Shown in pieces: positions 32,682-42,359 of a stretch of DNA of 64,000 nt (the first letter of the stretch is position 1; the number at the start of each line of letters is the position of its first letter). A model generated the notes under the pieces. That model ran no database searches, was not told where the DNA came from, and saw only the letters and a list, made by a program, of their open reading frames with translations. A program made the position numbers and the translations under genes. Origin of the DNA: Taeniopygia guttata. Its lineage: Eukaryota; Chordata; Aves; Passeriformes; Estrildidae. The DNA is taken from positions 186,001 to 250,000 of the forward strand of contig NC_133025.1 in NCBI RefSeq assembly GCF_048771995.1, given 5' to 3'.

Positions 32682-35600
32682 ATGGCGACGGCGGCGGAGC
32701 AGCAGGGGCGGGCCGCGGTCCCGGAGGAAGTCCCGGACGGGGCCCGGGACGAGGCCGCGGCCGGCGCGGAGCAGACGGTGAAGATCATCTGCCTGGGGGA
32801 CAGCGCCGTGGGCAAGTCCAAGTGCGTGGGGCGCGGGTTCGGGCGGGGGCCCCGCGGAGCCGGGCGGGCGGCGGGTGCCGCGGCTGACGGCGGCCCGTGT
32901 CTCTCCGCAGGCTGCTGGAGCGGTTCCTGCTCGATGGCTTGTATCCTTGGCAGCGGGGGAGCGGGGCGGCGCGGCGGCGCGGCGGCGGGCCCGGCCCGCC
33001 CGCGGGCTCCGCGGCTCTCGGTGCGCTCCTTAACGCGGCGCAGCCGCCCCCAGCAGCTCTCCACCTTCGCGCTGACGCTGTACCAGCACCGCGCCCGCGT
33101 GGGCGGCCAGGAGGTCCGCGTGGGTGAGTGGGGCCGGCCCGGGACATGCGGTGCCGTGGCAGAGGGAACGGCCAGGAAGTGCAGATGCCCTCGGTCTGGG
33201 TCTCGGTTATGTGTTTTGATAGACAGCGGCATCGCGACAAATCTGGTGCCCTTCTGGGACGGGGCTGCAGCGTTGGTGGATGGGGCAAAGTGACTGCCAT
33301 CATATCCTGGGCTTGGGAAAATGTAGGGCACTGTTCCCACGATGTCCTGCACTCCGAGCTGGAGAGACAGGGGATGGATGGATGGGTGGACAGTCAGAGC
33401 ATAAAGAATGGGGTGGATGACCGCATGGAGCCACTGGTCATGGTTCATTGAGGTTGGGGCTGACAGTGCTCAACATCTTTGTTGTGACACAGACATTGAA
33501 TGCAAATGTGGTCTGGTGGGGACATGTCTCTATTTGGGCAGTTTAAGAAAGTCACTGTCCAGTAGGCCTGACACAGAGTCCTGTCACAGTATCAGTGCAA
33601 AGGAATCCCTAAGGAAACTGGCTCATTTGGCTCTGGGTCCAGCTGACAAGAGGTGTGACTACACTGAGGTGTTTAACTGAAGCTGTGACAATTAATACAG
33701 CAAGCCAGAGCCAGATGTGAACCTGCAAACCCAGTGAGAGGTGGGGGATCTCCACCTGAGCTGCACTAACAGCAAAAGGCACAGCTGTATCCAGGTTTGC
33801 TCCATGATATCTGGTGTACACAGAACTTCATGAACTGGGACCTGTTTGCTTCTGGCAGCCTTACTTTCAGCATTTCAGAATGATTTCTGCCCCTGGGACA
33901 GCAGAGTCAGATATCTGCGAGAGGAGCTGGAGCACTTCCCAAGGCAGGGCCCCGGCTGGCCATCACTGGGTCAGAAACCATCAGTGTCCAGCAGTTCCTG
34001 ATGTTTTAGGTAGTTTCCCGTTGCCATCCCTAAGTGACAGAGTGCCAGACATGGCTACTGCTCTGTGCACTTCCGCCTGTTTTGGTCCTGCTGTCCCACA
34101 CAACTCATGTCACTGCTGGCTTCTCCTTTGTTGATAGCTGAGCCCAGTAAGTAAAGGTCCCAGTTTGGCACAATTTCTTAACCCTGAGGTGTTTCAGATT
34201 GGTGAGGTGAAGCTCAGTTCGTATCCCTGAGCAGGTGGGCTGGGCTTTGCCTCCTGGGTTTAAGTTGTGAGAAGAACAGCACTCAGCAATTGTGTCATTC
34301 TGAGCAATGTTTGTGTTACAGACTTCTGGGACACGGCGGGCCAGGAGCGGTTCCGTAGCATGCATGCCTCCTACTACCACCAGGCCCATGCCTGCATCAT
34401 GGTGAGGGGTCTCAGCTGGACCATGGAATTTGGGCGCAGAATGGTCTCAGTGACACCTGGCCTTTGTGTTACTTTTTGGTTACATTGCTGTGTGTTCCTT
34501 GTCTCTTCCAGTGGTTTATAAAACTTTCCTAGATTGTTCTTTCTTCTCTCACCCGATAAACCCCCTGTAGATGGAGCTGTTAGCTCTGGTCTGACTCTCC
34601 CGGTAACACTTTTCCTCTATCCCCTGGCTCTGCTTTCTTCTCAGTGTCCTGATGTTTGCCCCTGTTGCCAGTTTTGTTGGCTCCTCTCCTGCTCAGATCT
34701 CCTGGTTTGTCCTGTTGCTCTCACTTTCCATTGTTCCACCAGTGATTTTCATTGGTGGTTTAGTTGTCAGAACAGAGGAGGCCACATCTGATCCTGCTTG
34801 GCACACAGTGTTCCCAGTGCCAGCTCCCCGTGTGGGTGGCAGGGACTTGCACAGGACACAGGACAGTGGAAAGGAAATCAAGGGGTGTTTCCTGCTGGCT
34901 GGGCTTGGCGATACTGTCCCTTTCTCCTTCACCCTTTCTAATAATGCCCAATTCCCTTTGTCTTGTCTTCTCTGGATTTTGTCCTTGTGTTGGTCAGAGC
35001 TGTCCTGGGTTGGCCGCACAGACTGGTCAGTGCTGTCCTGGGGCAGTCAGCTGTGCTGGGCTGGCCCTGGGATAGGTGGTTCTCTCTTGGAAGGTGTTTG
35101 ATGTGCAGCGGAAGGTCACCTACAAGAACCTGAACAGCTGGTACAAGGAGCTGAGGGAATTCCGCCCAGAGATTCCGTGCATTGTAGTGGCCAACAAGAT
35201 TGATGGTGAGTGTGCCTTTGGCTCCCAGCTTGCCAGGGTCGTGGTGGGATTCACTCCTGCCCTCACTGAGAGCCAGTGTCCCTTGTCTGTTTGGTCCAGA
35301 GGATTTCCTCAGTCCCGCGGAGCTGAGTCCTGTACTGACCTCAGCTGCTGTCTCACAGGTTCTTGTCCTGTGTCACCAGCAATTAAAAGTGCAAATTTCA
35401 TCCATTTCACTTTATTCAAGCATTTTTCTTCCAGTTCTGTCCTTACCACACTGCCTATTCTATCCATCAAGAACCCAAAAGTGGTAGATGCTGCAGAAAG
35501 CAAACACCTGGCCAAAAATGGCAGCAAAAGGAAGCAAAAGCTGTTCTGTGGCTCCCCTGGATCAGTCAGGGATGGCCTTGGTGCTCCTTCAGCCTGCACA

Positions 35601-36605
35601 GACTCCTCTGTGCTGAGGTGTCTCAATGTACCTGCTGTTCACCAGAACTGTTCACCGGCTCTGCAGGAGGCTGGAAGGTTCCCTCCCATGGGGAATGCTA
35701 GCCAGCCCTTGGCAATTGCTGGCACAGGGTTGTGGCTTGTCTGGCTCAGCAGGGGCTGACGTGTCACACACAAGACACCCACCCTCTGGACCTCCTGCCA
35801 TGTCTGACTGACCATGTCTTCTTTGTCTGCCTCAGCGGATATGAAGGTGACCCAGAAAAGCTTCAATTTTGCCCGGAAATTCAGTTTGCCCTTTTACTTC
35901 GTGTCTGCTGCCGACGGCACCAACGTGGTGAAGGTGAGATGGGCGTTTGACTGCTGGGCTTGCTGTCCACAAGGCCCCTTGGCAGCCCAGGGACGTGGGG
36001 GCTGCTGTAGGGACAGAGAGTAGGAAATGGTCCATCATTTCAGCTCCACATGAGAGGCTGGTGGCTATGGAGAGCTGCAGAGGGTTTTTTTCTCCTGGGA
36101 TGTGGGAACAGTCTCCGTCTGCTACAGAAACCCAATGCCCATGTGCCCCATCCCGTGAGTGACGGGCCTTGTCCTTCCCACCAGCTCTTCAACGACGCCA
36201 TCAGACTGGCCGTGGCTTACAAACAGCACTCAGGAGACTTCATGGACGAGGTCCTGCGGGAGCTGGAGGTAGGGAAGGCTCTGTCCCTGCTCCGTCCTGA
36301 GTCCTGTCGGATGAGCAGTTCTGCCCTCTTTCCCCTGTGTGCAGCATGGGAAGCTTTGCTCTCTGCTGGGCTTTGTGTGCTGCTCCGTCTGGGCTGGGAG
36401 GGGGAAAGTGGGAACCATCACAAGAGCTCTCACTGCCCTAGGCCGAGTCTAAAAGAGCCACAGCAGATACAGTTGTTGCAATCTGTGTCATTTCTCAGCA
36501 GTTCCTTGTCCTGCTCCTTTCCAGAGCTTTGACCTGCAGAACACAAGCAAGGATTTGTCAAATAAAGAGAAGAGCTGCACTGAAGAGGAGCCCTCATCTG
36601 CCTAG
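32682..36605 (+). CDS. RABL2B: RABL2, Rab-like small GTPase of cilia and sperm flagella
   Basis: Exons: 32682-32821, 32911-32940, 33044-33123, 34322-34401, 35094-35205, 35836-35933, 36185-36268, 36525-36605; phases agree and give 234 aa (human 229). RABL2 binds GTP, joins the IFT-B complex through IFT74/81 and is needed for ciliary entry and sperm tail function. GTPase motifs in order: P-loop GDSAVGKS (about residues 39-46), switch 2 DTAGQERF, NKID (written VVANKID) and a SAADG motif near FYFVSAADGTN. The extended tail lacks a C-terminal CAAX or CC prenylation signal, as known for RABL2. The start MATAAEQQGRAAVPEE gives an acidic, Ala-rich N-terminus different from human. Intron 1 is 89 nt; intron 2 is a 103-nt U12-type intron. 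It is tail to tail with the acrosin gene, as in human 22q13. Confidence 0.96.
32941..33043 (+). other. RABL2B: U12-type (minor spliceosome) intron of RABL2
   Basis: The donor is GTATCCTT, the U12 consensus, at 32941. The branch-site TCCTTAAC lies at 33027-33034, about 10 nt before the acceptor CAG (33041-33043), the short spacing typical of U12 introns. Splicing here gives DGF-RPQQLSTFALTLY, matching human DGFQPQQLSTYALTLY. Using the later AG at 33053 would drop three residues. Length is 103 nt. Confidence 0.9.
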
Positions 36606-37256
36606 GCCTGGCCCCTGAGCCTGTTTTCCCCTTGGCTCTGGACTTCTGAGGCCTGCACGGAGGACAGTGACGCTTCTCATGCCCTAGAGCTGTGGTGGGC
36701 AGCTGGGCCTCTTCCCTTCTTGTGGGAGCCTACCTGGGCAGGATCTTCATTGGTTCGGCCCTCCCTGCTACACATTTTGCTCAGGAGAGGGTTGGGAGAA
36801 TCCCACATGATTCCACATGGATGGTGGTTCATTCCCACTGCTCCTTCAGGACAGAGCTGCCTAGGAGAAGTGAGCCATCCTGGACCTGCAGGAGGGATCC
36901 TGCCCAGGCGCTGTAGTGGTAGATGCTGCAGAAAGCAAACACTAAAAGATATTTTTTACAGAGCTATGGGATGGCATCCTCGTCGCACTGCTGCTATAAG
37001 GAGGCAGGTCCCAGGTGGTTTAAGGCCACAGGCCAGCCCAGCCTGCTCCCAGCTGAGCCAGTGCCCCAGATCCCAGGGGCTGCTGAGAACAGGTTTCTCC
37101 TTCCAGGTCCGTACAGCTGATGCAGGTGGACTCACACCCAGGGGCTGATTCTGTCACAGCTTGTTGGATGTGGCCATGGCCATGGTCTGTGTGTGTGTGT
37201 GTCTGTGCACAAGATGCTGCATTCCAGAGAGCTGGATACAGACACACTCTAAGACA
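36606..37256. other. RABL2 3' UTR / tail-to-tail spacer
   Basis: No canonical AATAAA was seen between the RABL2 stop and the CR1 element. A 27-nt segment at 36916-36942 repeats one inside intron 5 (35481-35507) exactly. A short (TG)n run lies at about 37187-37203. Confidence 0.5.
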
Positions 37257-37257
37257 G

Positions 37258-37590
37258 TCACAGAATCACAGAATAGTTCGGTTTGAAAGGGACCTTAAAG
37301 GTCACCTCATTCCACCCTCTGCCATGGGCAGGGATACCTTCCACCTATCTCAGGTTGCTCCAAGTCCTGTCCAGCCTGGCCTTAGACACTTCCAGGGATT
37401 CAGGGGCAGCCACATCTTCTCTAGGTACCCTGTGCCAGGGCCTTGTCGCCCCCTGAGTAAAAACTCCTTCCCAGCACCTCATCCCAATCTCCCCTCCTCT
37501 AGATGTAATCCATTCCTCCTTGTCCTGTCATGCCCTGCCCATGCAAAAAGCCGCTCTCCCCCACTACTATAACCTGCTTCAGGCACTGCA
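37258..37590 (-). mobile_element. CR1 LINE 3' fragment
   Basis: Starts TCACAGAATCACAGAATAGT, the reverse complement of the CR1 3' ATTCTGTGA repeat tail, then GAAAGGGACCTTAAAGGTCA and CCATGGGCAGGGATACCTTC blocks typical of CR1 ends. The 5' part is missing. CR1 is the main LINE of birds and reptiles. Confidence 0.85.
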
Positions 37591-37879
37591 AGGGACACTG
37601 AGGTTTCCTTGGAGCCCTCTCCGGGCTGAAGAATGAATGTGAACAGCACAGCAGATGGACAGACAGAGCAGGGACTCTGAGAGCCTGCAGGTGCACTGAG
37701 CAGGGCTGAAAACACGGTTAATGGTGAGCACAGAAACTTTACTTCAACACCTCATCACTGTGGCCACAGCGCAGCAGCATGGGCAGGACAGAGAAGCCTC
37801 TGGCCCCAAGGCTACCTTTGGCCCAGCAGGAATTGCTGTGATCCGCTGTAGCCCTGGATCCTGCTCATCCCACTGCTGC

Positions 37880-40845
37880 TCAGGCTTTTTTGTCCTTCCA
37901 AAACTGCAGGAACTCCTGCAGCAGATTCCGGAATTGCACCAGGATCTGGTGGGGGAATGCCATGGGCAGTGACGTGCCCGAGGATGTCACTGCTGGTCTC
38001 TGGCTGTACTCAGGGGTCAAGTTGATATGTTCCTCTGGTTCCTCTGGTTCCTCAGGCTCCTCTTCAGGGGCCGAGGTGATGACTGGCTTTGGTGCTGGAC
38101 CAGCTCTTTCTGCTGGGCTCAGGCCCGTCTGGAGCAGGATCCAGTTGTAGAAGTGCTGAGTGGAGGTGTAGATCGCAGGGTGCCTGGCTCTGTCACAGCC
38201 TCTTCCCCAGCTGTTCAATCCCACCAGCCAGTAGTAGTCAGCTCTGTTGTCCTTGCAGACGAGGGGACCCCCGCTGTCCCCCTGTGCCAGGAGAGATGGC
38301 TCAGGGACTGTGGGGGACTGCTTTTGGGAAGGGAGGGCTGGACAGGGGACAGGCTGGGCTGTGTAGGGGGGATGAGGGGGTCCCTGCACTGTCGGGGGCT
38401 GAGGGACTCATCACACACTCTTACCTGGCAGGTGTCAATGCTGCCCTGTGGGTACCCAGCACACAGGTTGTCAGCATGAACAGCCCCTGCATACCATGGG
38501 CTGCTGTTGCAGAGCTCTGTGTCCATGAGGTGGACCTTGGACTCCTGCAGCACCATGCCTGTTCCCTGAGCTGTGGGCACAGAGGTGAATGAGCCCCCAG
38601 CAGCTTGGTACCCATCCCCTTCCCTGCCTGGGGTGAACCCCCTTCCCGGGCCTGTCCCTGCCCATTCCCCACGCAGCAATGCTGCCCAGCTGTGTCCTTG
38701 CCCCTTCCCCACCCAGTGATGCTGCCCAGCTGTGTCTCTGCCCCTTCCCCAACTCGGCGATGCTGTCCAGCTGTGTCCCTGCCCATTCCCCACGCAGCAA
38801 TGCTGCCCAGCTGTGTCCCTGCTGTTGGCAGGGGGAGGAGCCAGATCCATCTCTCCCGAGGCTTCACAGGGCCAGCAGGAATGGTTTGGGTGAGAGGGAC
38901 CTTACAGCTCATTCCGTTCCATGCCCGGTCTTGGCAGGGACACCTTCCCCAGCCTGGGCTGCTCTGAGCCCGGCCCCGCTGACGTCCTGCAGCCGGGCCC
39001 TGTCTGTGCCCAGTCCGTGTCCCCGGGGTGCCCAGTCTGTGTCCCCGGGGTGCCCAGTCTGTGTCCCTGTCTGTGCCCAGTCTGTGTCCCCGGGGTGCCC
39101 AGTCCGTGTCCTTGTCTGTGCCCAGTCTGTGTCCCCGGGGTGCCCAGTCTGTGTCCCTGTCTGTTCCCAGTCTGTGTCCCTGTCTGTGCCCAGTCTGTGT
39201 CCCTGGGGTGCCCAGTCCGTGTCCTTGTCTGTGCCCAGTCCGTGTCCCTGTCTGTGCCCAGTCTGTGTCCCCGGGGTGCCCAGTCCATGTCCCTGTCTGT
39301 GCCCAGTCCGTGTCCCCGGGTGCCCAGTCTGTGTCCCTGTCTGTGCCCAGTCTGTGTCCCTGTCTGTGCCCAGTCTGTGTCCCCGGAGTGCCCAGTCCAT
39401 GTCCCTGTCTGTGCCCAGTCCGTGTCCCCGGGGTGCCCAGTCTGTGTCCCTGTCTGTGCCTAATCCGTGTCCCTGGGGTGCCCAGTCTGTGTCCCTGTCT
39501 GTGCCCCCGGGGTGCCCAGCTCACCCTCAAGCACACATCCCGTTGGGAGCTCACCTCTGACAAAGTTCCAGCCGGCGATGTAGCAGGATTTCAGCTCCGA
39601 GACCCTGATGGAGGCGTCGGGCACGCAGCCCAGCTGGATGTAGTCGCTGCACTCCACGGGCCGGTCCAGCTCCACCAGGGCGATGTCGTTCCTGGCCGTG
39701 GCAGGCACGTAGTGCTGGTGCACCAGGAGCCTCTGGATGTGTCTCACTGCGGCCTCGGGGCCCGGCTGGCTCAGATCCGAGGCCCCGATCACCACTTCCC
39801 ACATGGAGATGCCCCTGGGGAGCAGATGGCAGAGGGGTGACAGGGAGCAGAAGGACAGAGGGATGGACAGAGGGGTGACAGGGAGCAGATGGACAGAGGG
39901 GTGACAGGGAGCAGATGGCAGAGGGGTGACAGGGAGCGGATGGCAGAGGGATGGACAGAGGGGTGACAGGGAGCAGATGGACAGAGGGGTGACAGGGAGC
40001 AGATGGACAGAGGGGTGACAGGGAGCAGATGGCAGAGGGGTGACAGGGAGCAGATGGCAGAGGGATGGACAGAGGGGTGACAGGGAGCAGATGGACATAG
40101 GGGTAACAGGGAGCAGATGGCAGAGGGGTGACAGGGAGCAGATGGACACAGGGAGCAGATGGCAGAGGGGTGACAGGGAGCAGATGGCAGAGGGGTGACA
40201 GGGAGCAGAGCCACGGGCTGCAGCAGCCCAGCATTTCCCGGCCTTCTGCTTCCCAAGGCGGGCAGGGAAGTGGCACGTGGTGCTGTGAGCTGGGCACCTG
40301 CCCCAGCCCCGGGGACATCTCTGTCCCTGCCGTTTCTTACCCGGCCCTGGCGAAGCAGTGTGCGACCGTGAGCACCCACTGGGAGCTGAGGAGGACACCC
40401 GAGCACATGTGCCACGTGCCGTTCTCCCAGGTGGCCTGGATGCTGACGATGCCGGGCCAGGCCCCTGGCTGGACATCCATGCCAGCCACAACACGGGACA
40501 GGTCAGCAGCCGAAATCATGGAGTTGTAGTCGAGATCTGAAGAGCTGTGGTCGGAAGCCAAGGGCCGGAGCCCACAGGTGCCTCTGGAAGCACAGAACCA
40601 TCACTGCCCTGCTCAGTGGCTGCTGTTGCTCTGCTGCCGCTCAGGCTGAAAGTCCCACCCAGTGCTGAGGAGCAGCAGGGCCAGAGAACCTCGAGGGGCG
40701 TCTTTCCCCACAGTTCTGCCAGCGAAGTCCCCAAGTGTTCCTCCAACTCCCTCCCAGAGCCTGGGACCACTGACCTGCAGGTGTCCCAGGAGCCCCACAC
40801 AGGCCCGGTCAGGGCCAGCAGGACGAGCAGCCGCAGAAGAGCCAT
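37880..40845 (-). CDS. ACR: Acrosin-like trypsin-family serine protease
   Basis: Exons in coding order: 40845-40775, 40583-40341, 39814-39555, 38570-38425, 38281-37880; five exons and 373 aa (human acrosin 421). A signal peptide ([19 protein letters not shown]) precedes a short light chain with TCGLRPL. The mature chain begins [11 protein letters not shown], where acrosin normally has R-IVGG. The catalytic triad is complete: TVAHC (His), NDIALVELD (Asp), TCQGDSGGP (Ser). Asp six residues before the Ser (DTCQGDS) predicts trypsin-like Lys/Arg specificity. The mammalian proline-rich tail is replaced by a short acidic [11 protein letters not shown] stretch. The intron just before GDSGG is at the family position. 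The neighbour RABL2 supports ACR, but birds carry acrosin paralogues, so exact orthology is open. A variant signal AGTAAA (minus; 37738-37743) may end the mRNA. Confidence 0.88.
38640..38830. repeat. 45-bp minisatellite, ACR intron 3
   Basis: Four imperfect units of CAATGCTGCCCAGCTGTGTC / CCTGCCCCTTCCCCAC, each about 42-46 nt. Confidence 0.85.
38995..39525. repeat. 22/23-bp minisatellite, ACR intron 3
   Basis: About 24 units that alternate irregularly between two versions: CCCAGTCTGTGTCCCCGGGG (22 nt in all) and CCCAGTCTGTGTCCCTGTCT (23 nt in all). Long open frames on both strands through here are repeat artefacts. Confidence 0.95.
39825..40210. repeat. 25-26-bp minisatellite, ACR intron 2
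   Basis: About 15 units of GGGGTGACAGGGAGCAGATG plus GACAGA or GCAGA, some carrying an extra GGATGGACAGA piece. Confidence 0.95.
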
Positions 40846-41002
40846 CGGTGCCAGCACAGGTGGCACAGCCAGAACCAAGGTGGCACCTCTAGTGCGGCTC
40901 CGCCACAGCCCCCACAGCCTTCGTGATGCTCACAGTGCCCGGGCCAGGGATGCTGTCACAAAGGGGACAGTTCTGAGTGCTGGGCATGGCAGGGAGGGGC
41001 AG

Positions 41003-41425
41003 CACAGAGTCATAGAGATATGGAATGGTCTGGGTGGAAGGGACTTTAATGACCACCCAGTGCCACCCCAATCATGGGCAGGGACACCATCCACTATTCC
41101 AGGTTGCTCCAAGCCCTGTCCAGCTGGCCTTGGGCACTGCCAGGGATACAGGTGCAGCCACAGCTGCTCCGGGCACCCTGTGCCAGGCCTGCCCACCCTC
41201 ACAGTCAGGAATTCCTTCCTAATGCCTAATCTAACTCTGCCCACCTTCAGCTTAAGGCCATTTTTCTTGTGTCCTATCGCTGCACGCTCTTGTCCAAAGT
41301 ACCCCTCCAGAGTTTTTCTAAGCCCCCTGAAGTACTGGAAGGGGCACCAAAGTCTCCCTGGAACCTTCTGTTCTCCAGGCTGACCAGCCACAACTCTCTC
41401 AGCCTGTCAACCCTTCTTCCCACCC
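41003..41425 (-). mobile_element. CR1 LINE 3' fragment
   Basis: Begins with CAGAGTCATAGAGATATGGA and carries GGAAGGGACTTTAATGACCA, GGGCAGGGACACCATCC and the TTCCTAATGCCTAATCTAAC block of CR1 3' ends. It is a 5'-truncated minus-strand copy, upstream of the acrosin gene. Confidence 0.85.
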
Positions 41426-41639
41426 TGAATGAATATTTTAAATGTGGTGATCCTTACTGCAAAACAGCAGTGCTCTGCTAATTCACCTACATTCACCTTT
41501 TACATATGTTTATTTGCATCCATTTCAGGAAGGCATCTGACTTTGATTAAATACCTGGAGAAATGAAAGTTTACATTTTTTTTCCTCTATAATTTCTTGA
41601 AGGATTTTGTGGGAGGATGGCTGAGGGTAAAAAGATAAC

Positions 41640-42065
41640 AGTATGAAATTATAGGGCAAAATACAGTTGCTGCTCTCTGGGTGGAAGGCAGTCAGCATGC
41701 CTGATCTCCCTCACACAGCACAATCCAAGAGAATCCCAGGCTGCCCATGCTATAGGATGAGCCCAGGACAGGAGGGTTTTAGGCTGGGTCATGTCCAGCC
41801 CCTCATCCACCAGCACACCCAAATCCTTCTCCCAGGGCTCCTCCATCTGCTCATTCCAAGCCTGGATGGATTCCAAAGGTTGTCCCAGGCGCAGCATCTG
41901 CACTTGGTCTTGTCAAACCTCATGAGGCTCCCACAGGCCACCCCTTGGGCCTGTCCAGGTCCCTCAAGGGGCAACCTGCCCCACTCAGCATGGTGTCACC
42001 TGCAAACCTGCTGAGGGTGCTCCCTCCCTTCATCCTTGTCATTGACAAAGATATTAAATTCTCCC
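41640..42065 (-). mobile_element. CR1-like interspersed repeat fragment
   Basis: Blocks such as TTGTCAAACCTCATGAGGCT, GGCCTGTCCAGGTCCCTCAA and TTGACAAAGATATTAAATTC match, from memory, a long avian interspersed repeat in reverse orientation. The subfamily is not resolved. Confidence 0.55.
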
Positions 42066-42119
42066 TGCGCATCTGTGATCCCAGGTTCTCCCTTTCCCTT
42101 TGGGTGGGACATCACAGAG

Positions 42120-42359
42120 GTGTTGGACAACGTGTGGCCAGCAGGGCAGGGGGAGCGATCCTGCCCCTCTGCCCTGCCCACGTGAGGCTGCTCTGGGCTC
42201 CACAACTCAGGAAAGACAAGGAGCTGCTGGAGGGTCAAGGAGACCACAAAAATGATTCAGGGTCTGGAGCATGTCTGTTGATGAGGAGAGACTGCAGAGG
42301 TTGGCCTGCTTAGTCTGGAGAAGGCTGAGAGTGGATTCCATCAATCCATATAAATATCT
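42120..42359 (+). mobile_element. CR1 LINE, left part of an interrupted copy
   Basis: Plus-strand CR1 reverse-transcriptase C-terminal coding remnants: VRLLWAPQL followed by a KDKELLEG-like stretch, then a TAGTCTGGAGAAGGCTGAGA block. The copy stops at the segment ATCCATATAAATATCT, where another element has inserted, and resumes at 45159. Confidence 0.75.

Noticed and set aside
33044-33053. Exon 3 of RABL2 starting at CAGCTCTCC after a U2-type acceptor
   Set aside because: It would delete residues conserved in human and break the phase with GGC TT at 32940; the U12 acceptor restores both.
38421-40494. Long frames on both strands in the acrosin gene
   Set aside because: Produced by the 22/23- and 25/26-bp tandem repeats in introns; they conflict with the clear acrosin exons.
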